Source: Ricordea florida (taxonomy: Eukaryota; Cnidaria; Anthozoa; Corallimorpharia; Ricordeidae). Taken from it: a stretch of 64,000 nucleotides of DNA. A program made the translations under genes and the position numbers. Below are positions 43,401 through 55,514 of this stretch, piece after piece (position 1 is the first letter of the stretch; each line of letters starts with the position of its first letter). The DNA is taken from contig OX453287.1 of NCBI GenBank assembly GCA_949710005.1, positions 16,540,060-16,604,059 on the forward strand, read 5' to 3'. The notes under the pieces were generated by a model. It made no database searches. It saw nothing but the letters and a program-made list of their open reading frames with translations, and was not told the origin of the DNA.

Positions 43401-46400
43401 GCTGTCTCCAATTCCTTCTACATCTACATTAAAATGCGCTGGTAAAAGTCATTTGACATCACACCAATGTTAAAAATACTACAAAAGGTTTAAAGTAACA
43501 ACAAAAATAACATCAACAAGTTCAAAATTACTCTATAAAATACCAGTACTTTGAAATCTTAGTCTTAAAAATCTTTAAAGGATTGCTCTCAACAAGTTCT
43601 TTCAGAAGTTTGTTCCATATCCTTAAGGTGCTTGGAAAAAAGATTACAAATATGGCCTGTAGCATGATCACCTGTCACATCACTGTAACATAGCCAAGTA
43701 TTTCCAACTATTTTTAAATTGACTCAAATCACTTTGTAATGCAATTTCCTTATCAAAAATCACTAAAAATAACATGTTTAAGTGTTTTTGCTATCTTTTT
43801 CCCAGTATTCGTGGAAATTACTAATTACCCATAATTCCTTGTGGTCATGGTTTTATGCAGAAAAAGGGGGAAACTAGCAATATATTACACAATTCAACAG
43901 ACTAAATTCACATCTGCTTTGATTTTTCACAGTGAACTTAAATTTCATCATGTACTTGAAAGGGAACTTGAAATATCCCCTTTCTTTCATGTTTTAACTC
44001 TCTATCACCATGCAATTCCACGTGCTCCTTTCAAAGCCCTGGGAATCATTATTGGACCCCCCAAAGAAGCTAAAGACAAGGCTACCAAGCTTGCAAATAG
44101 TAGTGACTTGTTTTGACGAAGAATGAAGCGATCGTGAAAGCATTTGAGGGCAAACTGGATTTTCTGTGATTTTGCTTTATTGCAAGGATTGGAACTCGGG
44201 GAGTTCAAAGACAAGTCGATGAACTCTGTGGAGAGCATGTTAATTTGCAAACTTGTCACATGAAACAAATTATTTCTCTTTTCATTTGGCAAGTACCACG
44301 TGGGCGATCGCCAAATTAACGTCTTGTGAATTATGTTTCCGATTTACTTAATTCTGAATATCTCGCTCCAAACAATGAATTTTGCTGCTACATTTTCTGA
44401 GACCACAGTTCATGATATGAACGTGCTTTGGGAGTCGCTGTAGTGGCTTCGCATGGACTTTTTCAGATTTCCTGCGCGCTAGAGTTTAGTCAGTAGGGTT
44501 TGTTGTCTGTAAGCGTTACACTCGCTCAGCAGATTTGCTTGAGCAACGTTTTGTGTCATGCTTACTCTGAAATAAAAGCGAGAATGATCCAACTTTGTGT
44601 GAAGTGTAATTTTGTTCTACTTTAACCTAGGAAGTTTATAGAATGGGTGTCATGGGTTAAAAAAGAGAGAAATCTTGACTTAATTCAACTTTCACGTAAG
44701 ATTCCTGTTACGCGTTACATCGCATTTTAATGCGATTTTGTTAAATTCATTTGCCCAATTTCATATTTAAATAGTCTATTTCTCAATGTTTACTACTTGA
44801 TCGTTTAAGGTTAGACATTTCCTATTACCAGTGCAAATTTAGTGAAAAAGTCGGCTGGATTTGGCGAGAAATTTGCATTTCTTCTCATCTCACCCAAAAA
44901 GTGACAGGTGATCATGCTACAGGTCATATACACCCTTTCTAGCATTTACATTCAAAAATTTATAATTATGATTAGAACAAATTCTGGATCCACAAATTAT
45001 AGACCAGCGCAAGTGACTATTTTTGTCAATATCGACGTTGCCATGGCATATTTTATACATTAGATTTAACCTGGCTATTGTTCTCCTTGTTTTTCCTTGC
45101 AGGCAATAGAGGATTTAGGGAATATAATTATATCTATGAGTCTCAAAAATATCAAGCAACCTTGAGTTCTTTGCGCTTAACTAGTGTAAAATCTAAACAA
45201 AAGCAAGACATGTTAATTAGTGACCTATATCTCAACCAGAGCCGGGTTGTTCGAAGCAGGGTTAAGGTAACCCAGGGTTAGTGTTCAATTTAAATGCAGA
45301 TATATGATGGCTCAAAAAGCACATTCAATATAATTCTTTTTGAATACAATTTGATGATTGCATGTATGCTCCAAAAAAAAATTGAGAAAGTTATCCGAGA
45401 AAATGCTTTTTAACAAGAGGAAATGAAACCTGGGTTAAAATTCAAACCTGGTTTATAGCGCTAATCAGCCTTCGAAGAACCGGCCCCAGAGTGTTAAGTT
45501 TTCCTATGCATTCCCAATTAGCATCAAATTATTATGATAAAATTATACATTCACTGCTTACCTGCAAACAACATATCCAGCTCTGTTCAGGCCATGTGTA
45601 CAGTGCACTCCAACTAGTGAATCTGAGGACATAAAATAGTTGACCATGAAACCACGAACAAATTGGACCAGTACGATAAGTACTGCAGTTTATCAGTCTT
45701 ATACTCCGTTCACACTAAAGCTTAAACATGTTTAAATACTGTTTAGTTAAACACAGTCTAAAATTGTTTGCCTTGTTGCTTATGCTGCTTACATCTATGT
45801 TGTCGACTACAACTTTAGCACAAATAGAAATAACATGTTAAAGTCTATTTGAATCCTGTGTAAAAGCCTGTGTTCCAGTGTTCTATTACCGATTTTCACG
45901 TTTTGAAACCTGGTTTAACTAGTAAACATGTTTAATTGGTGTGAATGGGGCATTAGTGTTACATTGTGAATATCAACACATTCCTACCTGTAGTATCATA
46001 TTTCAGGAACGTGCACACTTCTTCCTTGAACCTTGGAAATAAAATAATATGTGAAAGATGTATTTGGCAGCACTGTCACAGGCACACATGGATGAAGAGA
46101 GGAGGCGAATAGTGATGAATGTCCTGAGATAGTGAGCTACGGTAATCATATAACTCAAAATGCCAAGTTTGTTGAGTTGACCTACACTAACATCAACTTG
46201 AAACTATGCAGATACCAACAACTTACTTTCGAACAACTTGCTCATCAGGAATTTCTTTTCCAACACATTTTATCTTACGATACGTAATTCCTTTATTAGC
46301 AAATTCCTGCAACATAAAACAAATGGCTTTGTATTTTTTTTTGGTGTAACCTTGGGCACCACTTAAGAGGCATTATCAAAATTCAGCAGTTAATGCACCT

Positions 46401-49400
46401 TTCTCTAAGGCCTGAAGTAGCATATTCAATTAGTAACTGTAAAGTAAACAGAGAATCAGTAAGATCCAGTTTTTCCTTGGTCATTTGTTTGTGAACAAAT
46501 GTCTGGGGCTTTGTCTTTGTCTTTTGTCTGGGGCTTTGCATCCAGACTTGGAAAAGTTAGACAACAAAAGTAATGTGCACAATTACACATAGTTTGATGA
46601 TATGGTGGTTTGAAATAATGAATGTTTAAAATGTTATAATTCACTGATCCAACATATCAAACACTTCTGTCTAGCCCTTAATTCCAATTAAATCACCTCA
46701 TCTCATTGGCTAGTACCAAAAAAGCCCTGAAAAAATATGAAAAATTATAAAAAAAACGTCATTTTTAGACCTTGTCTTTTCCATATCCCAGTGTTGCATC
46801 CAGAGCACGTCATTGCGTCCTGGGACGCAATATTTTGCATTTGGACCCCCTAAAATACTAAGAAGGGGTCCCTGTGGACGCACAAGTATCATACTTGAAA
46901 TATATGCCCATTTCTTCCACTTCCGACGCGAAGAAAAACAATCCGCTTGCCACGTGCGGAACAACGAACTTACGAAGATGAACACTGGAGCGTCATGCTT
47001 TCTGATGCACAATTGCTAGCAATGACAGATTTTCGCGTTCATTCGCTCCGCATTTTTTGAGTTCTGACTTCTCTTAACAAAAGCTTTTTAGTTTGAGAGA
47101 GCCGTATCGTCAAGCGGAGGTGAACGAAGAAACATTTACTCGGCCCAGTAATCACAGTTTTCAAAATGGCGGACACCGACAATGCGATTTTTCACTCGTC
47201 TTCATCATCAAATTAAGAGGTGATTGAAATCAATATTTATGATAGGACCCCCAAAATTCTGGTCTGGACCCCCAAATATTTTTCCAAGGGGTCCAGAGGA
47301 CCCCTACCCAATAAAACCTGGATACAACACTGATACCCCTTTTATCTGTCTTTCAGTCAAATTTGGCTTTTGCTCTATGCGCCAATTAGCACCTCAAAAT
47401 TAACTGTATATCGCAGAGTGCTACTGTCTTTCTGCCTGCTTTATTGCCGGACCATTACTTAATAACCTAGACTTTGTAGCAGCTATGTTGGATTAAGATT
47501 TTAATGTAGACACTTTTTCTAAGACAGCACCCTGTGTTGGCTGATTCAAAACAGCTTTCAACTAACACCCAGACTTAAGGTTACACAATACCTTTGCGGG
47601 TGTCCTTCGGAAAAAAATTCGTACGCACGTTGTTTTAAAGTAAACTACCACAAACTATATATCAATAGAAAGGTAAAGAACTGTAGAATTCGAAAAAAAA
47701 TATCCGTTGTTTGGCAGAGCCATTATTGAGAAGAAAGAAGCCAATAAACCGAAAACAACCGAGTGTCATTCCGCCGAATTAATCGGGTATGTAGAATGGA
47801 CGGATAATTATGAAATTTGGCCAGAACATTCATTAAGCATCGAGGAACAAAAGGGTGTCGGGGATTAGCTTTAATTTAGATATTTCTCATTTTACGGCCG
47901 CGAACGCAACGGGGTCGGCAAATTATTTGCTACTACAACTTTACGGGTCTATAAAAAGATAACCAATAAGAATTACGAAAAAGCCTGACACCCTTTTAGA
48001 GATTGATGCTTGCTGATTTACATTGTGCAGTTCTTTTGCAGTAGTGGCTGCGTTTGATACCCGATTAATTCGGCGGAATGACACTCGGTCGTTTTTGGTT
48101 AATTTTTAACTAAATCTGATACACGTGTTTGACTGCAGCTGCATGGTAAGTATTTTCCTGAGTACATACCCTGCCATCGTAATATCTCCCAGTGTTAGTG
48201 AAGTCCACCACCATACCAAGTGTCACTCTTGTTCTACGAAGATGGTACAGTAAATCCAGTGGAGTAAATCTTCAAGAGTGCAAGATAAGACATTCTCAAT
48301 TGTATTGATAACAACAAAGAAAATCAATAATAACCTCTTACTAACCAAGCCAAAGGGCTGTACTGGGTAAACTTATCCCGAGGTTCTGGCAGTATGGATC
48401 GAGCACAGTGAATGCAATGATCATTTCACCCCAAATTTAAATACCACAAGGTTTATAACCTCTTAAAAAGATAACAAGGAAACTGACATTTTGATCATTC
48501 GCCCTTCGTCAGATTGGCATCAGTTTCTTTGTTATCTTCTGGTTGTAAAACTTAAATATATCAAATTTTCTCTGATAAACTCATTTTTCTGTTTCAAAAT
48601 GTTAGCCTGGATCTGACTTACATACATGTACCACTTGGATCAAGGGTAGAGAAAGAAATATCAAATTCTCTACATACCGTTCATATTCTTTCAGCCCATC
48701 GTCAAACTCACTCTCATTGTCATATCTCTAAATGAAACACAATAACAAAAAACTATCAAATTTTGTAGTTAAGCTGCTTATATAAATGTACTGTCTACTG
48801 TAAGTGAGTAAGGTTAAATAAACACCGCATAGACTAGACTAGAAGGTACATGAATCTTAGAAGGAGGCTGTGGAATGAATGATACATATCAAGCCAGCTT
48901 TACTATTGAAGTGCCACTTTAGCCTTCAAGTGCATGACGGGCTGTGCCCCCGACTATTTGACCTCTATTTTTATCAAACGTGCAGATATAAGCCTGCGTA
49001 CCACTAGGAGCTCTCAACATTTAAACATTCTTCTATTTAGAACTGCCACTGGTCAAAGAACATTTTATTACAGGACAACTATACAATCTGGAACTCAATG
49101 GACCTTACTTTAAAACTCAGTAGAACTATTTCAATTTTAAAAAAAGCATTGAAACGTAAATTAATTGTAGAGTTTTTAAATTCATGATTATCTAAATTAG
49201 AATGTAATATTATTAATTTTAGTATATTAGTATTTAAATGTAGTATTGTACCATATTGTCTTCGAAAAGCCCCCATGGGGAAAGATAATAAAGGACGTAT
49301 GTATGTATGTATATGTTATGGTTCAATTTTTTTCTTGGTTTAAATTTTATTTTCCTTAGTTTTTTGGTATGCTAATGTATGATAATGAGTTTGAAACAAA

Positions 49401-51388
49401 AGGGAATAAAATTTAAACTGAGGAAAAAAACTGAACTACAACATATACACAGCAGACTTACAGTGCATACCCAGTGTGCATAGCTACCAGTAGATTTCCA
49501 GGGCAAAGATGTTTAAATGAAAGACAAATATGCTACAAAGGGATCAACTAAAGCGGCCCAGAATGTGGTCAGAATGTAGTCAGTGTCCAAACTACAGCAA
49601 AAAAGCTTGATGTTTTGCTTACTCTTGAAAGAGGTGTCTTGAATGCAATGATCCTTTCATTCCGAATTGGAACTCCACAAGATTCATAATCTCTCCACCT
49701 TAAATAAGAAACAATTCTTTTAAGAGCCAGTACAGCAAAGAAGAATCACTAATGGCTATCACGATAACTTTAACTCAAAAAGTGTGGGTGGAAACAGGAA
49801 TGACACTCAGTAGGAACAGTTCTACAAACTACACGATGCTCTACCCTGTGATCCACCTCTGGTACTTTATCATAGTTATACTTTATAATATAGATAGAGC
49901 CCTGCACCCACTCTGATTGGTCAAAAACCAATGTTTTATCAGAATATAAAACATAGAAAAAGCGCGCTTTACTGTTTTTTGCCACATTACCTCCAATCAA
50001 CATGGTAGTAGCAAATATTCAAATGAGAACTTTGAAGACCGCAGTGGAGAAAGGTTCCATGTGAACAGCAGTTGGACATGGGTTAGACAATGTTAGAAAT
50101 GGTGAAAAGCATTTTCTTTGAAGAAATTAATTATGGAGTTCCCTGTGAAGCAGCCGAAAGTTTTGAAGCTGAGATTAATATAAAAAATAAAGAAGAAGCA
50201 GCGAAAACAGTAGAGAATTCGATATTAAATGGCATCAGTTTGTGGATAAGTGTGCTTCGTTGTTTCTACTCGTGGTGTGTATAACCTACATCATAAAGCA
50301 AACAAAGACGCCTAAGCCATGTATTACCCTGTGATAAAACACTCTGAACGTTTGAGAACACTCGAAATAATAGAAAATAATGTAGAACACACTCGCTTGC
50401 GGTTTGTGTTCGCTACATTTCACTCGTGTCCTCAAATGCCCATCACGTTTTCTCACAGTTTATAAAATGGAACAGATATAATGCTCACTCTGACTGGTCA
50501 AGACAAGTGCATTATAACACCATGAAGCATGAAGCCTACATCATGCGTGCATTATAGTACAACGCATACACACATGACCACACATGCTATGTCACAAACA
50601 AATCTTCTTGTGCAAGCTGCATAGTAAGGCTTTTATTTTTCGCCGAAAACATTTCTAAAAATGACTTCCCATTTTATTGATCGCCTTACATTCATTTTTG
50701 CCAAGAATATGAACGTCGGGCGGGCTTTCGATTCTCTTGCACACTCTCTACTCCCTTGGCAAAACAAGTGTTTGTTAACTGGGTATTTTATAAAAGGAAC
50801 AAAAAACTTGTTCCTTGTGCATTGTTGAGTTATATAAGCACTTGCGAATTTTTAAGAACACTTGAGAAGTGCGAGAAGCACTCGCGCACGCCTCGTGCTT
50901 CTCAAAGCACTTCTCACATGTTCTTAAAAAAAACCCGCGAGCTTACATAACTCAACAGTGCACTCAGTGTGTTTTTATTCCTTTAGTAATACACAGCTCA
51001 GCTTCTTCATTTATTAATTATACTTTATTACTAAGATATAAGTACGCAAGGCTAGGGAAAAGCTAAGATGTTGCTACTTTTACGGTATTTCACTATAGTG
51101 CCCACAGTACATGTAATTATTGGTGTTAACGCAGTTCCGAAAGTTTCGCTTAAAATGGCCCACACTTCATCACAAACATGCGCTCAAATAGCCAAAAGCA
51201 ACTTGCCAGGATAATCATTCACAAACTTAAACAACGTTCTTGCAGGATGATTGAACTAAACATATTCTACAAAGACTCTATACTGCTACGCGTTTTATGT
51301 GTAAAAGAGACATCCTAATTTTTAAATTATTGCCATAGGAAACTTACTTATCAGGTATTCGCTTGTTAATAACAGATTGTGAAGTCAT
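40420..51388 (-). CDS. DUSP11: DUSP11 (PIR1) RNA 5'-phosphatase, ten exons
   Basis: Exons on the minus strand: 51388-51348, 49698-49623, 48727-48678, 48269-48170, 46306-46227, 46031-45988, 45622-45562, 42787-42741, 42040-41965 and 40861-40420. All junctions are GT-AG and the sum is 339 codons with the stop. The protein has WRDYESCGVP and RIIAFKTPL, FTPLDLL, VVDFTNTGRYY, GKEIPD (Asp 110), the P-loop HCTHGLNRAG (Cys 138, Arg 144), YLIECKGYNPEQAI and ARGYQMERENYLEDL, the DUSP11 order. The Arg/Tyr/Asn-rich tail matches the basic tail of the family. DUSP11 removes phosphates from 5'-triphosphorylated RNA in nucleus and cytoplasm and so dampens RIG-I-type sensing. An upstream in-frame ATG at 51538 would add 50 residues. 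I prefer 51388 because the family starts close to the IPDKW motif. Confidence 0.95.
41840..41935 (+). repeat. Relative of the 51880-52165 repeat
   Basis: Contains GCATGCATAATGAAGTAGGG..CCTGTG, the same word found twice in the ROMO1 intron repeat. Confidence 0.55.
42163..42329. repeat. Fold-back element
   Basis: GTAATCACATGATTT and AAATCATGTGATTAC arms, with further pairing of TGCAATTTGGGATAAATCAG against CTGATTTATCCCAAATTGCA. Confidence 0.75.
42337..42497. repeat. Inverted-repeat element carrying a 20-base tandem repeat
   Basis: Arms TAATATACATGCAAAAATTT and AAATTTTTGCATGTATATTA. Inside, TTTCAACTTTTTGCACTCAA is repeated 3.5 times (42357-42436). Confidence 0.7.
43028..43233. mobile_element. 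MITE family C, copy 2
   Basis: Opposite orientation to 30829-31038. Its left end matches the complement of that copy's right end and vice versa. Confidence 0.68.
43656..44923. mobile_element. Possible DNA element with 23-bp inverted ends
   Basis: CCTGTAGCATGATCACCTGT and the following CAC at 43656-43678 are perfectly complementary to 44901-44923. I see no transposase. The ORF at 43841-44116 is of uncertain meaning. Confidence 0.4.
46789..47342. mobile_element. hAT-like non-autonomous element
   Basis: Ends CAGTGTTGCATCCAG and, from the right, CAGTGTTGTATCCAG. A GGACCCCC-rich interior recurs on both sides. The flanking duplication is unclear. In a DUSP11 intron. Confidence 0.55.
47751..48097. 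mobile_element. MITE with about 40-bp inverted ends
   Basis: Left ACCGAGTGTCATTCCGCCGA and onward to CGGGTAT pairs with the right arm ATACCCG...GACACTCGGT. It ends 73 bases before DUSP11 exon 4. Confidence 0.75.
48410..48480 (-). pseudogene. Degenerate copy of DUSP11 exon 2
   Basis: Minus-strand sequence matches exon 2 (49623-49698) at 44 of 55 ungapped positions, including ATCATTGCATTCA and CTTGTGG, and starts after a similar TTTAAG acceptor-like end. It contains a stop and is not needed for the spliced protein. It may be a decayed duplicate exon, or both could relate to a repeat. Confidence 0.5.
48900..49310 (+). mobile_element. LINE 3'-end fragment (ORF2 C-terminus)
   Basis: Translation in shifting frames gives CMTGCAPDYLTSIF, RTTRSSQHLNI, TATGQRTFYYRT and a terminal Lys-rich helix, the usual end of non-LTR ORF2. 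It closes with a (GTAT)n tail at 49297-49312. Broken by stops. Confidence 0.65.
49311..49447. repeat. Fold-back MITE family B, copy 2
   Basis: Palindrome with GTTCAATTTTTTTCTTGGTT and its near-complement, TATGATAAT centre. Directly after the LINE tail. Confidence 0.7.
50818..50965. repeat. Long imperfect hairpin
   Basis: GCATTGTTGAGTTATATAAG pairs with the arm CATAACTCAACAGTGC. Inner GAGAAGTGC and GAGAAGCAC blocks pair with GTGCTTCTC and GCACTTCTC. In DUSP11 intron 1. Confidence 0.7.
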
Positions 51389-51662
51389 CTTTGCCAGAAA
51401 ACGTACAAAGTCCGATGCTGAGAAGAAAATCTTCTTTGATTTTGAAGGTTCACCCGGAAGCAGAAAAGAGCGAAAGCGAAACATTGAGAAGTTGAGTGCA
51501 CAATCACATTCACCAGTGGGTTTCCCTATCACGACCATGCGAGGTAACTAGTGTCCAGCGCTGCGCGAAACTGAGTCGAAATTTGATCGATTTTCACGAG
51601 AATCTTTTCGCCAGGGCACATTAAGAATTTTTCTTGTCAGGAGAGTTGATAAAAACAGCGTG
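51389..51662. promoter_or_regulatory. Bidirectional promoter between DUSP11 and ROMO1
   Basis: The two start codons face away from each other across 274 bases with no other gene between them. No TATA box is obvious. Shared promoter use is inferred from spacing only. Confidence 0.6.
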
Positions 51663-54600
51663 ATGCAGCGTGCACCTCAACCTAGTTGTTTTGATCGAGT
51701 TAAAGTTGGATTCGCGATGGGATTTGCCATTGGAATGGCCTCGGCCGCTCTCTTTGGTACCTACTCGGCTCTAAAGTAAGTCAAGTCCACCAGTCACACT
51801 AAATACAGTCGAAACTCTCGTGAGCGAGCACCGTGGGAATTCGAAATAGTGGTCCTGACAAATGCTGGTGGCATGTCACCCCATACGTCATTATGCATGC
51901 TGTAGCTAGCCGTGCTGGGTACGATTTCCGCACAGGTCCCTACTTCATTATGCATGCTGAAGCTGTCTTGTCTGGTGTAATGCACGTGCAAATATTTCTT
52001 GTGTTCGAAGAACGAAATAGTATAGTTACAGAATGCATAATGAAGTAGGGACCTGTGTAAAAATGTTACCGCCGTGCTGTTTCGTTCTTTGAGAACAAGA
52101 AAATGATTGTTTGCACGTACATTACGCCACGCAATTCAACCACATTATGCATGATGAAGTATCGGGCGATACGGAAATCTAGTGTAGCTTGCAAGAAGTG
52201 GTTGCTAGGAGAGAATGGACAATATCTTTGATCTTTTTATGTGACAAAATTGTTAGTAGTGAATATTTGATAAAGGGAAGACCTTTTACTTGTTTGTTGA
52301 CTGAGGGTGGGGTGGGGGCAGGGCGAAAGGATGGGCTTGCTCTTAAGAACTTGCTTCTGGTGGGATAGTAAGTCATTTGGGGTGAATTCTCCTAGCAAGA
52401 ACAAGTTGATTCATATTGCCATGAATTTGTTCAGCAATTGTTTCACTTATGACATAAAAATGTGGCAAGGACATGATATTGGCCTGTAAGCTCTACAGAG
52501 TTAGCTATGTTTTTGTTAATAGTAATAGTTATATTTAACAAGTGAAAGATCATTGCAGTTATGCATAGAACTTAAACCCTTTCACACCCAATGTAAAACG
52601 TGTCCTTACAGCCATCAATACAGTATATTACAGGGATGGCGGAGCGTATTTTGAAGTGGGGGAGCTGAAAACAAGCGCCGGAGGCGCGAGTTGGTAGGGG
52701 GGTCTGGGGGCATCCTCCCCCAGAAAATTTTGAAATCTAGAGTCTCGGAAATCGTATTTACAGCATTCTCCGCGACATACTTCTTGAAATAATTAGCCTG
52801 GATAAAGCGTAAAATGAAAGGTACTTTTAATGCTTACAGCAATATTTTGGAGGTTATTTCTCAGCCTTCTGGTCTCCAACGCTAACCTGCGGTTTTTGGA
52901 CACAAGCTTCCCGTCTGTGGGAAGGAAGCACACACTGAGAAAATGTTAAAAATACGTAAACGCGAAAAGTTTCCGACGAGGCTTGTATAAAGTTGTAGCT
53001 TTAAACAAAATAAAATGTCATCCTCCTCAAAAGTGAGGGGGCTAAAGCCCCCCCAGCCCCCCCCGGCTCTGCCGTCCCTGTATTACCAAGGATACAAATG
53101 AGGAGAATTTAAAAGATTCATCAACTTAAGAACACTGAATTGATCTGACACTAAATACTCCAAACTGGCATATAAGAAAGTGTGTGGAAGCCACTCAGGA
53201 GAATTCCTCTTAAGATCTTGGGAGTGAAATGGCTAAGCAATAATTACCAAAGTAATGATAAAATAAGAATTGCAGTTTTTAGAATGCATTATGCATTGCC
53301 TCAAAGCGTTTACAAAAATAAGAAAGAAATATATCATGGCCTTAGATTACAATCAATATAAAAGATATTATAAAAATAGAAAATACCATGATCATGCTAA
53401 AAATACTATGAATGCTAACAAATGCCAAAAAAGCAATGCTACAGGAATGCGTCCTGAAAGAGATGAGCCTTGAGGTTCCTTTTAAAAGAATCTAAAGCAC
53501 TAGTAAGTAAGACCTTGAATGGGATTCAAACCCAAGACCCCCTGGGGGGGTGCTCCCTTATTTGGGCCATATGGGGACATGCTGTTGGACAGTGTAATGT
53601 TCTCACCTAGTATCATGCACATGTGTATGAGAATGTTAGCCATTTCACACTTAAGCACCTATATATTAGCATGAGAGTAAAACATAGAGGTTGCGAGAAA
53701 AGTGAAGTTTTAGATTGCAGGACGGAGTGGAAATAAAAACCTTAAAGTTTAGAACCCAGAACGTTACAGACAGGTTATGATTTTTTGACCTCGCTGACCG
53801 AAACAGGGTATACAATTTTACTCTCCTAAATGGGGTATGGTATTACAAGCCACTACAAGGTCATCAATCAACATCAGATCATTTTCTCGATGAGAATGCT
53901 ATTGTTGTCGGTATCCTTTAATTTACATTATTTTTTGACTTATCAATATGAAAACAAGCATGCATTCACTGAATAGATTGTGCCAGCAGGTCTAGTTTCT
54001 TTGTGTTTGATAATGTGATGAAAAGAAAGATGTCACTGTGTCACACAGGTAGAAGTGCATCCCCCCATTCAAGTGTGGAGACGTAATAACTGGGTTTAAG
54101 ATACATCAAACATGATTTCTCTGATTGGAATAGATTATTAAACAGTTTAAATTGATAAGTGTGTATTTTGTCTCTTGTGCTAGAGAGAGTCTTAAAATAG
54201 AGGGTGTTGCCCCACACAGGTTAGGCTTTTTAGAGCATTTCGCGCTTAACAGGTTGAGGATTTCAAACCCTCTGCAGCACCCTTATACCCAAACATAGGT
54301 CAAGTCCCCCCCCCTCCTAGGGTAAGAACTTTGTGATGGCAATGCTATGCTCTAACCAACTAAGCTCTCAAGTCAATCAGGAGCTACATGTAGTCATTTG
54401 TGAGTTCGTAAAATTTTTCTATAGAAGCATATCTCAAGGTCATGGGTTCCAATCCCATTCAAGCCTGAACTTTTTCAGGTCTTACTTTTGCAATAGCTCA
54501 AGCTGCGTAAATAACTGCCAAGATCTTTCACTTTTAAACCTTCCTTCTGCAGTTCAACTCAGTTATGAAATTTCATATAATTATCAACATTTAATTATAA

Positions 54601-55514
54601 CATTATTGGTATCAATAATTACTGGTATTAGTTCTCCTGCTTCTGCAAGAATGCTTGAGTTTAAAAATGGGCTTTGTTTTTGTCATTAAGTGACAAGTTG
54701 GCTTCTTTGTGCAAGTGTGAATTTTTTTGGCATACCGGTAAATAATCAATAAATCTGCCTAAATTTACATTCCACATGAACTTTCACTGTGGTTTTTTCC
54801 ATGCCTATTTGATGCCACTGTTGACTGTTGCTCCAGAACTTACAAACTGCAGTGGGAATATCAGAGAGTGTGACAAGTGTCTTATTTCTAAATAATATCA
54901 ATCTTAGTTGGCAAGAGAAAGAAATTGTTGACAACTAAATCTCTCTCAGGCTCAGTGATTATTGGTGAATATTCACCTGGACTTTGTCTTGGGACAAGAA
55001 AAAAGGGCATAATAATGCTTTCAAAATGTTATGAGTTTTAACATCTTTATTTATTTATTTATTTTGTCACAAAAATTAGCTATATTTAACAAAACAATTT
55101 ACATCTATGACAGGAGGAAGAAACAGGGCAAGCCCCAATTGACATCAACCCCCAATAATATGTTACAAAAATATAAAATATACGACACTAAAAAATAATA
55201 CATAAAAAAAAGAATGTTGAGAAAGGAAAACGTAAGGCGGCCGATACATACATAACTTATTTACATAATATTTGTTAATAAGTTTCTTGAATTGATGAAT
55301 TGAGTTGATTGAGCTATTCTTAAGATGACTTCTTAAGATGATCTTGTCCAAGATTTTGGCAGAGAGTTTGCAAGCCCAAACATTTATGTCATTTTTTTTT
55401 ATCAGGTATGGACTACGTGGAAGAGAACTGGTTTCTAGCATTGGAAAGATCATGCTTCAGGGTGGTGGTACATTTGGGGTTTTCATGTCAGTAGGAACTG
55501 CAATCAGATGTTAA
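51663..55514 (+). CDS. ROMO1: ROMO1, mitochondrial inner-membrane protein, two exons
   Basis: Exons 51663-51775 and 55406-55514 (AAA|GTAAG and TTATCAG|G) join to 73 codons. The product reads [20 protein letters not shown], then [24 protein letters not shown] and [11 protein letters not shown]...AIRC, matching ROMO1 along its whole usual length of about 79 residues, including the glycine-zipper helices. ROMO1 acts in the mitochondrial inner membrane, where it affects reactive oxygen levels and the TIM23 import machinery and cristae. The 3.6-kb intron is rich in repeats. A probable poly(A) signal is at 55976. Confidence 0.96.
51880..52165. repeat. Complex palindromic repeat in the ROMO1 intron
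   Basis: CACAGGTCCCTACTTCATTA pairs with TAATGAAGTAGGGACCTGTG, and the outer GTAATGCACGTGCAAA pairs with the arm TTTGCACGTACATTAC. It begins about 100 bases after ROMO1 exon 1. Confidence 0.65.
52631..53080. mobile_element. MITE with CAGGG ends and 5-base duplication
   Basis: Ends CAGGGATGGCGGAGC and GGCTCTGCCGTCCCTG, flanked by TATTA on both sides (52626-52630 and 53081-53085). 450 bp, in the ROMO1 intron. Confidence 0.72.
54320..54560. repeat. tRNA-like SINE relic
   Basis: Contains GGGTTCCAATCCC, close to a B box, with a complementary A-box-like ATGCTCTAACCAACTAAGCTC nearby and a TTTTTCAGG..TTGCAAT body. The box orientations do not fit a single intact SINE. Confidence 0.35.

Noticed and set aside
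50090..50284. 64-codon ORF with acidic helix
   Set aside because: Inside DUSP11 intron 1, without motif or splice partner. It may be a transposon scrap but cannot be assigned.
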